Part shown: piece by piece, positions 52,922 to 61,824 of the stretch
How the letters are laid out: every line of letters begins with the position of its first letter
How positions within the stretch are numbered: position 1 is the stretch's first letter
Source of the DNA: Prosthecobacter sp. SYSU 5D2
GTDB lineage: Bacteria; Verrucomicrobiota; Verrucomicrobiia; Verrucomicrobiales; Verrucomicrobiaceae
DNA length: 64,000 nt
Direction of reading: 5' to 3'
Assembly: GCF_039655865.1 (NCBI RefSeq)
Contig: NZ_JBBYXL010000007.1
Coordinates: forward strand, 1-64,000
The notes under the pieces: generated by a model
The model's database searches: none
Told to the model about the DNA's origin: nothing
What the model saw: the letters and a program-made list of their open reading frames with translations, nothing else
Program-made: the position numbers and the translations under genes

Positions 52922-55855
52922 CTAAATATCAGCATTGGCTATAGGAAATCGCAACTGAATTTCGGTCCCCCCAGAATTTCCAGCCTGAAAAGTTAGCTGT
53001 CCTTTCATCTGCTCCGCAAAAACTGCCAGTATTTTCAGCCCAAGTCCGGTTGAGGCAGAAGCACTGAAGCCTTCTGGCAATCCGATGCCGTCATCAGATA
53101 CGAGCAGCCGCCCGCCATTGGCACCAAAAGTCAGGCTTACCTTCACATAGCCTTCACGGGCCTCAGGAAAGGCATGCTCAAAACTGTTGGACAGCGTTTC
53201 ATTCAGCGTCAGCGCCAGCGGCATCATCCACTCCTGCTGGATGCTGCCCTCCTCCAGTTCCAGGTCCACCTTCACCTGCTCAGGCGGGATCTGGTAGCAC
53301 TCGCGCAAACGCTGAACCAGCCCCTCGGCAAAGACGCTGAAGTTTTCTGCGGTGCCCAAGGCGATCTGGTAAAGATGCTGGTGCAACTCCGCAATGGCCC
53401 GCACCCGGTTCTGGCTGGAGCGCAGTGCGCTCCGCGCATCCTGCTCATGGAGCGTGTTGGATTCCAGGTTGAGCAGGCTGGAGATGATCTGCAGGTGGTT
53501 TTTGATCCGGTGATGCGTCTCGCTAAGCAGCAGCTTCTCCCGGGAAAGATCTGCGACCGGCCACGCCGAGGACAGCAGACTTTGGCCGTGGCCATGGTCC
53601 GCCTTTGCTTCCGCCTCATCTTCCGCGCCGGAGCCGGTGATGGCCACCTCCGTCAGCTCCGTCAGTTCAAAGTCAAATCCGCCTCCGTCAGTTGCTGCCA
53701 CCTTCAGCCGGCAGGACTGGCGCTCTCCGGAGCGGGTGTAGCAAGGCAGCTCGGCCACCGGATCCTCATCTTTTGCAAGCCGCGTCAGCTCCGCATAGAA
53801 GCCGGTAGGATCGGACGGACGGAAATGCAGATGCAGCGCACGCCCCCTGGCCTCCGCCTCCGTCAGCCCCAGCAGCTCCAGACCGCGCGGAGTGATCTGC
53901 TTGATCCGGCCGTTCACATTCGTCTGCAGCAAAAGCTGCTCCAGCGGCTCATAATGCACTGGACCGGAATCCGGGGCAGCACTGGCAGTTGCGCGGGCAT
54001 CTGCCGCTGGTGCCGGAGCGGCAGGTAGCACGGCAGATTCAGCCACCGGGTTTTTTTGGAAGAAATGAACCGTGCAGTGCGGCTGGCCCATGGAGTCCAT
54101 CACCGGGGCCAGCGTCAGCATGGCAGGGACAGGTTTCTGCCCCGGCTGCTGCACACGCACCTGCAGTGAAGAGCTTCTGCCGCCCGTCTCCAGCATCTGC
54201 TTCAGGGCTTCGCGGCGCGCACGGGCATCCTCCGGCTCCAGCCAGGTGTCCAGCGGGTGGCGGCGCAGCTCAGCCTTCGGATGGCCTAACAAACTTTCCG
54301 CCAGATGATTGACCTCAAAGACCGCGCCGGCCTTGTCCATCAGCACCACAGGCAGCGGGGATTCATGCAGCAAGGTGCGGAACTTCGCCTCTGTCGCACG
54401 CAACTGCTCCTCATGCCGGCAGAGCTCCGTCGCATCCTGGATGCACACCAGCAGCCCGCCGCCCGGCAGGCCGGACGGCTGAAATTCCAGTTCCTTCAGC
54501 AGACCGTCCGCCGTCGCCAGGGAGAAAAGGCGTGTCAGCTGCCGCCGCCATACATCCTCCCGCCACAGCGCATTCACTTCCTCCCGGTGTTCATCATTCG
54601 GGCACGCCGCACCCAGCCAGGCCTCCACCGTCTCCTCTTTCTGGATGGGCCGTCCCAGCAGCTTCGTCAGAGGTTCATTCTGGTAGAGTGGCGTGCCCAG
54701 TTCATCCAGCACCAGCACGCCACACGGCAGGGCGTCCAGATACTGGCGTACCCGCGTCTCTCTTTGAGTAAAGATCCGTTCCGCCTCATGCAGCGTACGC
54801 AGCTCCTGCCGGGCACGGGCCAGTTCATCCTGCAAGCGGCGCAGTTCCAGCGCCTGGCCAGGCGCTTCTGCCTGGGAAGGCGGCTGGGATATGCTGGCCA
54901 CTGCATTGGCAATGGCAGGCAAATTGGGCGGTGTGACGGCATTGGGCCGGCCGGCACTTCCAAGGGACGACGGCAGTTGCAAGGCCAGGAATCTTTTTCC
55001 TTCATGGCTCTCACAATGCGTCACCAGCCAGCGCTGGGGCGGCAGCTTCTGCACATCCGTGAAGGCCTGGCACTGCATTGCAGGCAGCTCCATCACCCAG
55101 CCGGTGGTTTTGCTCTCCCCCGCCAGTTTTTCCAAAGCCACACCCCACTGCAATTGCAGACGCGCCGCCTCCCGCATGTCTGCAAACACTTCCCAGAAGG
55201 CGGAGACTCCTTCCTGGATTCCGCGGGCCAGGCCCAGTTCAGTGGCCGCTGCATTCGTCTGCCGGATGATGCCCGCTTCATCCAGCAGCGCCATCGGCAG
55301 CGTGGAATTGGTCAGGTCTCCATTCCCCGGTTTAGGCCGGGCCTTTTCCTCAGCCTGCGTCTCCTCGTCAGATGCCAGGGCCTGAATGGCGGCCGCGTTG
55401 CCAAACTTCTCACAAGTCACCATCAGCCCGCCCACACTGGCGTCTTTTTTCCTTCTCCACGGCCTCACTTCCCAGCGGTAAACCACCCGGCGTCCGTCCG
55501 GCCCGGAGAGCGCATCATGCTCGCTGCGCACCACATGCCCCTGCAAGGCCCGGTCATAGACCTGCCGCCAGCCAGGATGCATTCCTGGAAAGACCTCATA
55601 TTGGTTTCTCCCGATCAATGGCTGCACGCTTTGAAGGGAAAACTCCTCCACCCAGGACCGGTTGGCCAGGAGGTAGCGCATCTGGTGGTCAAACATCGCC
55701 ATCGCCACAGGCGCATTTTCAATCAACACCCCAAGGATGACTTCCATCTCCTCCACCGGGCGCTCCATGTCCCCAGTCTCCACCGCACCCGCCCTCGGGT
55801 GGGAAGGTGGTGCCTGCTTGGGTTGAATCACGTTTCGGAGGACAGAGGTTGACAT
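52922..55855 (-). CDS. Multi-PAS histidine kinase of the HisKA_2 type
   Basis: 977 residues, soluble. Several PAS domains are recognisable: VLIENAPVAMAMFDHQMRYL (first), YLDALPCGVLVLDELGTPLY, FRTLLHESPLPVVLMDKAGA and LLQTNVNGRIKQITPRGLEL. A helical linker with TLHEAERIF lies before the third. The C-terminal HisKA_2 domain contains LLSETHHRIKNHLQIISSLL with the phosphoacceptor His near residue 776, then an HATPase (LTLNETLSNSFEHAFPE, GGRLLVSDDGIGLPEG). Such kinases often phosphorylate stand-alone receivers; the hybrid kinase behind it starts with one. Ligand unknown. Confidence 0.92.
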   Translation of the reverse strand: MSTSVLRNVIQPKQAPPSHPRAGAVETGDMERPVEEMEVILGVLIENAPVAMAMFDHQMRYLLANRSWVEEFSLQSVQPLIGRNQYEVFPGMHPGWRQVYDRALQGHVVRSEHDALSGPDGRRVVYRWEVRPWRRKKDASVGGLMVTCEKFGNAAAIQALASDEETQAEEKARPKPGNGDLTNSTLPMALLDEAGIIRQTNAAATELGLARGIQEGVSAFWEVFADMREAARLQLQWGVALEKLAGESKTTGWVMELPAMQCQAFTDVQKLPPQRWLVTHCESHEGKRFLALQLPSSLGSAGRPNAVTPPNLPAIANAVASISQPPSQAEAPGQALELRRLQDELARARQELRTLHEAERIFTQRETRVRQYLDALPCGVLVLDELGTPLYQNEPLTKLLGRPIQKEETVEAWLGAACPNDEHREEVNALWREDVWRRQLTRLFSLATADGLLKELEFQPSGLPGGGLLVCIQDATELCRHEEQLRATEAKFRTLLHESPLPVVLMDKAGAVFEVNHLAESLLGHPKAELRRHPLDTWLEPEDARARREALKQMLETGGRSSSLQVRVQQPGQKPVPAMLTLAPVMDSMGQPHCTVHFFQKNPVAESAVLPAAPAPAADARATASAAPDSGPVHYEPLEQLLLQTNVNGRIKQITPRGLELLGLTEAEARGRALHLHFRPSDPTGFYAELTRLAKDEDPVAELPCYTRSGERQSCRLKVAATDGGGFDFELTELTEVAITGSGAEDEAEAKADHGHGQSLLSSAWPVADLSREKLLLSETHHRIKNHLQIISSLLNLESNTLHEQDARSALRSSQNRVRAIAELHQHLYQIALGTAENFSVFAEGLVQRLRECYQIPPEQVKVDLELEEGSIQQEWMMPLALTLNETLSNSFEHAFPEAREGYVKVSLTFGANGGRLLVSDDGIGLPEGFSASASTGLGLKILAVFAEQMKGQLTFQAGNSGGTEIQLRFPIANADI

Positions 55856-55973
55856 TGAGAATGCCTCAAGGCTGAAAATCGTATTTTTTTAAATATAAGC
55901 GGATCCCAAGTTATCAACAAGGCGAATCCTGAGAGAAATGCGTCTCATTTTGGCGAAAAACATGACTTGCGTA

Positions 55974-56414
55974 TTATTCCCGGTGATAGGGCTCATTTCG
56001 TAGGATACTATAAGCTCTGTAGAGCTGTTCAGCCAGTACAACCAGCGCGATTTCATGCTGCAATGTAAACGTTGATAAGGTCCAGCATTCATCAGCCTGC
56101 TTGCGGAAAGATTCACTGTGTCCGTCCGCACCTCCGATGATCAGGCTGGCCCGCTTGGTTCCATGAAGGTCCTTCTGCTCAATCCAGCGCGCCAGTTCCA
56201 AGCTGCGATAAGCCTTGCCACGCTCATCAAGGACCACACGCAGGCTGTCCGCGCTGGCATTTAACAGCTGCCCTTCCACTTGATCCCGAGGTCCTTCTTT
56301 GATCACCACATGCTCCACTTTGGCCACCCGCCGGAGCCGGTGAAAATAATCCTCCATGCCTAAACGGGCCCAAGTCAGGGCAGGTTTTCCAACGGTGATG
56401 ATTCTCCAGTGCAT
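55974..56414 (-). CDS. rlmH: 23S rRNA (pseudouridine1915-N3)-methyltransferase
   Basis: 146 residues from the ATG at 56414 (MHWRIITVGKPALTWARLGM). SPOUT-fold methyltransferase acting on helix 69 of 23S rRNA. Landmarks: LVVLDERGKAYRSLELARWI-like, SLIIGGADGH (SAM-binding knot) and the C-terminal EQLYRAYSILRNEPYHRE. Upstream ATGs at 56420 and 56447 are possible, but the family begins at this point. Confidence 0.93.
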   Translation of the reverse strand: MHWRIITVGKPALTWARLGMEDYFHRLRRVAKVEHVVIKEGPRDQVEGQLLNASADSLRVVLDERGKAYRSLELARWIEQKDLHGTKRASLIIGGADGHSESFRKQADECWTLSTFTLQHEIALVVLAEQLYRAYSILRNEPYHRE

Positions 56415-56513
56415 TTCCATGTCTCGCTGCAAAATCAGCTTTCGCAACCTTATGGTAAATCTAATAAAAGTTGAATTTTAAGCGGTTATTGAAGCCTCTT
56501 TTTACCATTGCTG

Positions 56514-56541
56514 TTGCATAATCTAAAAAATTCACTAGAAT
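56514..56541 (+). promoter_or_regulatory. Sigma-70-type promoter for lipoprotein gene
   Basis: TTGCAT (56514-56519), 16-bp spacer, TAGAAT (56536-56541), 34 bp before the start codon of the lipoprotein gene, within an AT-rich stretch. Confidence 0.55.
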
Positions 56542-56574
56542 GCGAAAGCGTATTCAAAAAAACGCGCCCTTGCC

Positions 56575-57351
56575 ATGATCTACTCCCAGATGCTCTCCCG
56601 GCTCCGTCTGCCCCTCATGGGCTCATCCCTGTTGGTCCTCGCCTCCTGTTCGATGCCTCCCCGTGAAGCGTGGAATCAGATCCAGAACAAAGGCCTGATC
56701 TCTTATTATATGGGAAGTTCTTCGGGCGCTCCGCTTTCTACTTCCCCTTCCAGGGAGATGGTGGCGCAGAATACATCTCCCGCAGTGGCTCCCAAACGCC
56801 AGTCCGCCCCTGTCCAGGCGGGGAGCCTGCCTGTCGCCCGCGCCGCCAACGATCTTCCAGGGTATGTCCGCACGCCTTACACCAGCCCAGGACGCCTGGT
56901 AGATGTTCGCGGCATGAGCGCAGGATCCAAAGTTGTGTGTCCCTACACACAAAAGCCGTTCATCGTCCCTGGAGGAATGAGCAGCAGTTCCTCGGAGCCA
57001 CGCATCGCGGCCACTCCGAAGCCCAAGCCTCAGCAGTCAAAGCCCCGGTCCTCCGTGACGGTGCCTGTGCCCTCTTCGACTCCGGACAAAGTAGCCTCCA
57101 TCACCCCGTCCGAACCTAGTCTTGAACCTGCTCCGGCGACCACGCCAGATGTTTCCCCGGCTCCTTCAGTCACGCCTGCTCCTGAGCCCGCCTCGGATCT
57201 CCCTTATGGCTCCGCCATCCCTGGCCGCGCCGGCTTCGTCAACAGCCCTTACGCCGCCAAGCATCAGCTCGTGGACGTGACCGGACTGCCTACCGGCATG
57301 GAAGTGAAGTGCCCCTACACGGGCAAACTTTTCCGTGTGCCACCGCAGTAG
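56575..57351 (+). CDS. Lipoprotein with duplicated CPYT domain
   Basis: 258 residues. Signal peptide with lipobox LASC (Cys25). Two similar units of about 40 residues: [20 protein letters not shown] then [16 protein letters not shown], and [20 protein letters not shown] then [16 protein letters not shown]. They are joined by a Pro/Ser/Thr-rich linker. Shared core: [P]YxxxxxLVDVxGxxxGxxVxCPYTxKxFxVP. I know of no named family; the single conserved Cys and aromatic residues suggest binding or disulfide exchange at the envelope. Ends before an intrinsic terminator. Confidence 0.75.
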   Translation: MIYSQMLSRLRLPLMGSSLLVLASCSMPPREAWNQIQNKGLISYYMGSSSGAPLSTSPSREMVAQNTSPAVAPKRQSAPVQAGSLPVARAANDLPGYVRTPYTSPGRLVDVRGMSAGSKVVCPYTQKPFIVPGGMSSSSSEPRIAATPKPKPQQSKPRSSVTVPVPSSTPDKVASITPSEPSLEPAPATTPDVSPAPSVTPAPEPASDLPYGSAIPGRAGFVNSPYAAKHQLVDVTGLPTGMEVKCPYTGKLFRVPPQ

Positions 57352-57382
57352 CCCCTTTTCGAACCTCCCGTTCGTTGTGAGA

Positions 57383-57420
57383 AAAAACCCCGCCCGGCTC
57401 ATGGCCAAGGCGGGGTTTTT
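57383..57420. terminator. Bidirectional intrinsic terminator
   Basis: Stem AAAACCCCGCC / GGCGGGGTTTT with a 14-base loop; A-run on the left and T-run on the right, serving both the lipoprotein gene (+) and the oxidoreductase gene (-). Confidence 0.85.
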
Positions 57421-57458
57421 ATTTTATCTGGCGTTTGCGCTCCCGCAAACACACACAC

Positions 57459-59243
57459 TCACACATCCGACATTATCTTTTCTACGCCGGTGACGATCTC
57501 ATGGATTCGGAAATTTAATCCGTCCGTCTTGCAGACGGACCGGATCTTCGGATCCGCCAGGCTGGCCCGCAGCAGCATGGCCAGCTGTCCGTAGCCATAC
57601 ATCCCCACGTCATTCATCTCCACCACCACCACCTTCTTATACTTGGCGAAGAGGGTGTCCAGCTTTGCCGGCATCGGGTGCAGATTCCGCAGATGCGCCG
57701 CCCCCACCTTGTGCCCTTCCGCACGCAGGCGGTTCACACTCTCCTTGATCGGCCCATAGCTGCTGCCCCAGCCGATTAAAAGCGCATCACCTTCCTCGTC
57801 CCCGTATACTTCCGGCAGCGGCAGGCTGTTGGCCAGATCCACCAGCTTGTTCCGGCGCTTGTCCGTCATCTTCTGGTGCATCTTCGGGTTCCCGCTCGGG
57901 TGGCCCCATTCATCATGCTCCAGCCCCGTCACATGGGGATACCGCCCGCCTGTCATCTTTGCCCCCGGCGGTGCATGCCGGGTCACCTGGTCCAGCGGAT
58001 ACGGCTTGAAATCGGCCGGCCGGTCTGACAGATCCAGTCCCGGTTCCACCCAGTGCAGATCCAGGTCCGGCTCCGTAAATGCCTCAATGCGGCTGCTCAG
58101 CGCCTGGTCGCTTAAAATGATCACCGGACAAGAATACTGCCGGGCCAGTTTTCCCGCCTCCAGCGCAATATAGAAGCAGTCCTCCACGTCCTTCGGTGCC
58201 AGGACAATGCGCGGGCAGTCCCCGTGGCTGCCATAGATCGCCTGCATCAGATCGCTCTGCTCCACACTTGTCGGCAGGCCGGTGGAGGGCCCCCCGCGCT
58301 GCACATTGATCACGATCAGCGGGATCTCCGCCATGCTCGCATAGCTCAGCGCCTCCATTTTCAGGCTCAGCCCCGGCCCCGCACTTCCTGTCACCGCCAG
58401 GTGCCCCGCGTAGGCGGCCCCGATGGTCATGGACACCGCCGCCAGCTCATCCTCCGCCTGCACATACATGCCGCCATACTTCGGCAGTTCGCTGCGCAGC
58501 GTCTCCATGATGCTGGACCACGGCGTGATCGGATACGCGGAGCCATACCTCACCCCGGCGGCGATCAGCCCCATCGTCATCAGCGTATTCCCGTCCGTGC
58601 TCAGCCGGTGCTCGTCCTTATGCTCACCTTCCTCAAAATTAAAGGTGCCCATGTCACCAATGGGATAGGCATACCCCGCATCAAAGGCCAGCAGCGCATT
58701 GCGCAGCACGCTCTCATCCTTCTTCACAAACTGGCGGCTCACAATGCCCGCCAGCTTGTCCCGGTCCAGTTGATAGACCGCGCAGAGCAGCCCCAGCACA
58801 AACATGTTCTTGCCCCGGTCCCGCGCACTGCCGCCAATGGCCTCCACCGTCGCCGCCGTGAAGGGGATGCCAATGTGGTGGATGCCACGCTCATTCTTCA
58901 CCTCCGTCACTTCCCCGCTGTCATAAAAGCAGATGCCTCCCTCCCGCAGAGCACTGATGTGCGCCTCGTAGCTGTGCTGGTAAAAGGCCACCAGCACATC
59001 ACTCTCATCCCCCGGATGCAGCACCTCCCCGGAGCCCAGATGAAGCTGGAAAATGGACGGCCCGCCCGAGATCGTGGACGGGATCGTCATATACGTCATC
59101 ACATCGTGCTGGGTCCGCCCCGCAAGCCGCGCGAGAAACCCTCCGATGGACTGGATCCCGTCCTGCGAATTGCCTGCAAGACGGATGACTGCATTGCGAA
59201 GAGTCGTCGATGACGACACCGGTGGAACAGTGGCTGTGGACAT
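57459..59243 (-). CDS. 2-oxoacid:acceptor oxidoreductase, alpha subunit (gamma-alpha fusion)
   Basis: 594 residues from the ATG at 59243. Residues about 15-200 are the gamma domain (AGNSQDGIQSIGGFLARLAG), then the pyrimidine-binding alpha domain (NTLMTMGLIAAGVRYGSAYP-ITPWSSIMETL) and domain II with VVVVEMNDVGMYGYGQLAML. This gamma-alpha fusion is typical of 2-oxoglutarate:ferredoxin oxidoreductase KorA-type enzymes. The beta subunit, which binds thiamine diphosphate, normally follows directly; here a terminator and an unrelated gene come next. Upstream start at 59318 was rejected. Confidence 0.9.
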   Translation of the reverse strand: MSTATVPPVSSSTTLRNAVIRLAGNSQDGIQSIGGFLARLAGRTQHDVMTYMTIPSTISGGPSIFQLHLGSGEVLHPGDESDVLVAFYQHSYEAHISALREGGICFYDSGEVTEVKNERGIHHIGIPFTAATVEAIGGSARDRGKNMFVLGLLCAVYQLDRDKLAGIVSRQFVKKDESVLRNALLAFDAGYAYPIGDMGTFNFEEGEHKDEHRLSTDGNTLMTMGLIAAGVRYGSAYPITPWSSIMETLRSELPKYGGMYVQAEDELAAVSMTIGAAYAGHLAVTGSAGPGLSLKMEALSYASMAEIPLIVINVQRGGPSTGLPTSVEQSDLMQAIYGSHGDCPRIVLAPKDVEDCFYIALEAGKLARQYSCPVIILSDQALSSRIEAFTEPDLDLHWVEPGLDLSDRPADFKPYPLDQVTRHAPPGAKMTGGRYPHVTGLEHDEWGHPSGNPKMHQKMTDKRRNKLVDLANSLPLPEVYGDEEGDALLIGWGSSYGPIKESVNRLRAEGHKVGAAHLRNLHPMPAKLDTLFAKYKKVVVVEMNDVGMYGYGQLAMLLRASLADPKIRSVCKTDGLNFRIHEIVTGVEKIMSDV

Positions 59244-59443
59244 GGTTAGGCTGCAATCAACGCCGAAGGTTGGAGGCTTTGATCGTAAATCTGATGCTGC
59301 AATGAACCTGGCCCGCACGTCAAGACAGCGTTTTAACCTGGCTGCATAAAAAACACTCCTGGGGAGGCGCCTCCGCCCGCTCTTTCTGAAAGCCCCACAA
59401 AAAAGTTGTCGCAGTGTCTGGCGGGTGGATAAGGTGGGGGATT

Positions 59444-60034
59444 ATGGCCTCGCTCAATAAAGTCATGCTTATCGGCAATCTCACCCGCGATCCGGAGGTG
59501 CGTTACACCCCCAAGGGAAGCGCGGTCTGTGACATGGCCATTGCCGTCAACCGGCGCTACCTCACTGACAGCGGAGAGCGCCAGGAAGAGGTGACTTATC
59601 TGGACATTGTCCTCTGGGGCAAGACAGCCGAGCTGGCCGGGCAGTACCTGGCCAAAGGACGCTCCGTCTTCATCGAAGGCCGTCTTCAAATGGACACCTG
59701 GGAAGACAAGGCCACCGGCCAGAAGCGCAGCAAGATCCGCGTGGTGGCTGAAAACATGCAGTTTCTGGACAGCAAAGGCGCTGGCGGCCCTGCAGGGGGC
59801 GGCGGCGGTGGTGGCGGCAATTATGCCGGTGATGACGATGGCTACAGCGCCCCGCCCGCCCAGCAGCGGCGCCCAGCAGGCGGCGGTGGTTATGGCGGTG
59901 GTGGTGGTGGTGGTGGTTACCAGCGCCCGGCCCAGCAGCAGAAGCCGGCCCAGCGCCCGGCTCCGGCCCAGCAGGATGACTTCGGCGAGGGGCCCATCAC
60001 CGAAGGCATGGAAGACGATGACATCCCGTTTTGA
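59444..60034 (+). CDS. ssb: Single-stranded DNA-binding protein
   Basis: 196 residues from ATG 59444 (MASLNKVMLIGNLTRDPEVR). OB-fold about 1-110; a linker with long Gly runs and Pro/Gln repeats; and the conserved acidic tip DDDIPF at the C-terminus that recruits repair and replication proteins. Binds ssDNA as a tetramer. Divergent from the oxidoreductase gene. An upstream in-frame start at 59414 is less likely. Confidence 0.96.
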   Translation: MASLNKVMLIGNLTRDPEVRYTPKGSAVCDMAIAVNRRYLTDSGERQEEVTYLDIVLWGKTAELAGQYLAKGRSVFIEGRLQMDTWEDKATGQKRSKIRVVAENMQFLDSKGAGGPAGGGGGGGGNYAGDDDGYSAPPAQQRRPAGGGGYGGGGGGGGYQRPAQQQKPAQRPAPAQQDDFGEGPITEGMEDDDIPF

Positions 60035-60170
60035 TGGCTGACTGCGCGTGGTTTGTGCATCCGCACGCAGGCATTGGCAGTTCTCTAGGAAAAGGGTCGG
60101 ACGGGGCGTTGGCGCTATGTCCGTGTGAAAGGACGGTCCTTTTGCCCGGCAGAAACCTGACCTGACTGCC

Positions 60171-60401
60171 ATGAAAGCACTCCTCCCCGCCCTGCTCCTC
60201 CTCGCCTCCGGCTTCACTGCCCTTTTTGCCAAAGGAGGACTCCCCATCAACGACCTCTGCCCGGTAGATGGAAAGCCCGGGCGGGTAATTTACCGCGTTT
60301 TCTCTGACCAGGGCACCATCATCTTCTGCTGCGCCACCTGTCTGGACAGCTATCAAAAGAGTCCCGGCCGCTACAAAGTGCAGCCAAAGGCAGACAAATA
60401 A
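60171..60401 (+). CDS. Small secreted Cys-rich protein, TRASH/YHS-like
   Basis: 76 residues. Signal peptide MKALLPALLLLASGFTALFA, then NDLCPVDGKPGRVIYRVFSD and IIFCCATCLDSYQKSPGRY. Spaced Cys residues and the CxxC...SYxxxPxxY ending resemble YHS/TRASH-type metal-binding domains (CPV-x-G, F-C-C-x-x-C). Probably a periplasmic metal-binding protein, perhaps for copper or heavy metals. Partner unknown. 55 bp before the symporter start. Confidence 0.7.
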   Translation: MKALLPALLLLASGFTALFAKGGLPINDLCPVDGKPGRVIYRVFSDQGTIIFCCATCLDSYQKSPGRYKVQPKADK

Positions 60402-60455
60402 AGACGCTGCTTGCATTTGGCAGGGAGTACAGGCTTGAATCAGGCCGCTCCCGCC

Positions 60456-61763
60456 ATGCACATCTCTCCCACCCGCACGCCCTGGTATCGTGTCCTGTAT
60501 ATTCAGGTGCTCATTGCGGTGGTCATCGGCATTGCCATCGGCCATTTTTTCCCTGACGCAGGCAAGGCCCTGGACCCGCTGAGCAAGGGCTTCATCAAGC
60601 TGATCAAGATGATGATCGCCCCGATCATCTTTTGCACCGTGGTGCATGGCATCGCCTCCGTGGGCGACCTGAAAAAACTGGGCCGTGTGGGCGGGAAGAC
60701 GCTGCTTTATTTTGAAGTGGTGTCCACCCTGGCGCTGCTCATCGGCCTGGTGGTGGTCAATACACTGAAACCGGGCGTGGGCTTCAATGCGGACCTCACC
60801 CAGCTAAACGCAGAGGACGTGGCGGCAGTGCAGGCCTATGCCAGCAAGGGCCAGTCGCTGAGCACGGTGGACTTTCTGCTCAACATCATCCCCAATGCTT
60901 TTGCGGGGGCGTTCACGGAAGGGAACCTGCTGCAGGTCGTGTTTGTGGCCCTGCTGGCCGCCTTTTCCATCTCGGGCCTTGGTGAACGCGGAAAACCCAT
61001 CCTGCATGTGGTGGACCATGTCGGCGAGCTGTTCTTTGGCATCATGCGCATCGTCATCAAAGTGGCACCCCTCGGTGCCCTTGGGGCCATGGCTTCCACC
61101 ATTGGCAATTACGGCATCGGTTCCCTGCAGCAACTGCTGGCTTTGATGCTGGGTTTCTACACCACCTCGGCCCTGTTCGTCATCGTGGTGCTGGGCCTCA
61201 TTGCCCGGGTGGCAGGCTTTTCCATCTTTCGTTTCCTCATCTACATCAAGGAGGAGCTGCTGGTGGTGCTGGGCACCAGTTCATCTGAAACCGTGCTTCC
61301 GCAGATGATCCAAAAGCTGCGTGGCCTGGGCTGTGCACCTTCCACCGTCGGGCTGGTCATTCCCACCGGCTACAGTTTCAATCTGGACGGGACGAACATT
61401 TACATGGTCATGGGCGCAGTCTTCCTGGCCCAGGCGACGAACACTCCGCTGGATCTGGGCCAGCAGATGGCGCTGCTGCTGGTGGCGATGGTCACCTCCA
61501 AAGGGGCCAGTGGCGTGACGGGTGCCGGATTCATCACCCTGGCGGCCACACTTTCCGCCGTGCCCAGCGTGCCGGTGGAGGCCATGGCGCTCATCCTGGG
61601 CATTGATCGCTTCATGAGCGAATGCCGCTCCCTGACCAACCTGGTGGGCAATGGCGTGGCGACAGTGGTCATCAGCCGCTGGGAGGGAGAAGTGACAGCT
61701 GAAGCGCTGCGGGCCAATTTAAGTGATCCAATCACGCCCCCGCCGCCGAATGAAATTGGGTGA
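60456..61763 (+). CDS. Dicarboxylate/amino acid:cation symporter (DAACS family)
   Basis: 435 residues from the ATG at 60456 ([20 protein letters not shown]). The eight helices and two hairpins of the GltPh/DctA fold: [40 protein letters not shown] (HP1 serine-rich), [20 protein letters not shown] (NMDGT-like motif, here NLDGT) and [20 protein letters not shown] (HP2), [20 protein letters not shown]. DctA-like members use the last motif to bind the acid. Imports C4-dicarboxylates or glutamate with sodium or protons. Confidence 0.93.
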   Translation: MHISPTRTPWYRVLYIQVLIAVVIGIAIGHFFPDAGKALDPLSKGFIKLIKMMIAPIIFCTVVHGIASVGDLKKLGRVGGKTLLYFEVVSTLALLIGLVVVNTLKPGVGFNADLTQLNAEDVAAVQAYASKGQSLSTVDFLLNIIPNAFAGAFTEGNLLQVVFVALLAAFSISGLGERGKPILHVVDHVGELFFGIMRIVIKVAPLGALGAMASTIGNYGIGSLQQLLALMLGFYTTSALFVIVVLGLIARVAGFSIFRFLIYIKEELLVVLGTSSSETVLPQMIQKLRGLGCAPSTVGLVIPTGYSFNLDGTNIYMVMGAVFLAQATNTPLDLGQQMALLLVAMVTSKGASGVTGAGFITLAATLSAVPSVPVEAMALILGIDRFMSECRSLTNLVGNGVATVVISRWEGEVTAEALRANLSDPITPPPPNEIG

Positions 61764-61824
61764 TGCAAAACAAGGAGCTGTTTCACAGCTTGCATGCCCC
61801 CGCATTCCCGTGCGAACTTAGACT

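Noticed and set aside
54305-55852. 515-codon plus-strand frame opposite the multi-PAS kinase
   Set aside because: Antisense shadow; His/Arg/Gln-rich with no recognisable domain, while the opposite strand has PAS and kinase motifs.
4949-59249. Recurring TTAGGC/GCCTAA words, including Leu TTA codons before Gly, as a possible uptake or segregation signal
   Set aside because: A rough count gave about two dozen on both strands in 64 kb, about what is expected from base composition, with no strand bias or even spacing.
60127-60141. AAAGGACGGTCCTTT palindrome as the ssb terminator
   Set aside because: The loop would be three bases with only six pairs and no T-run; too weak to call.
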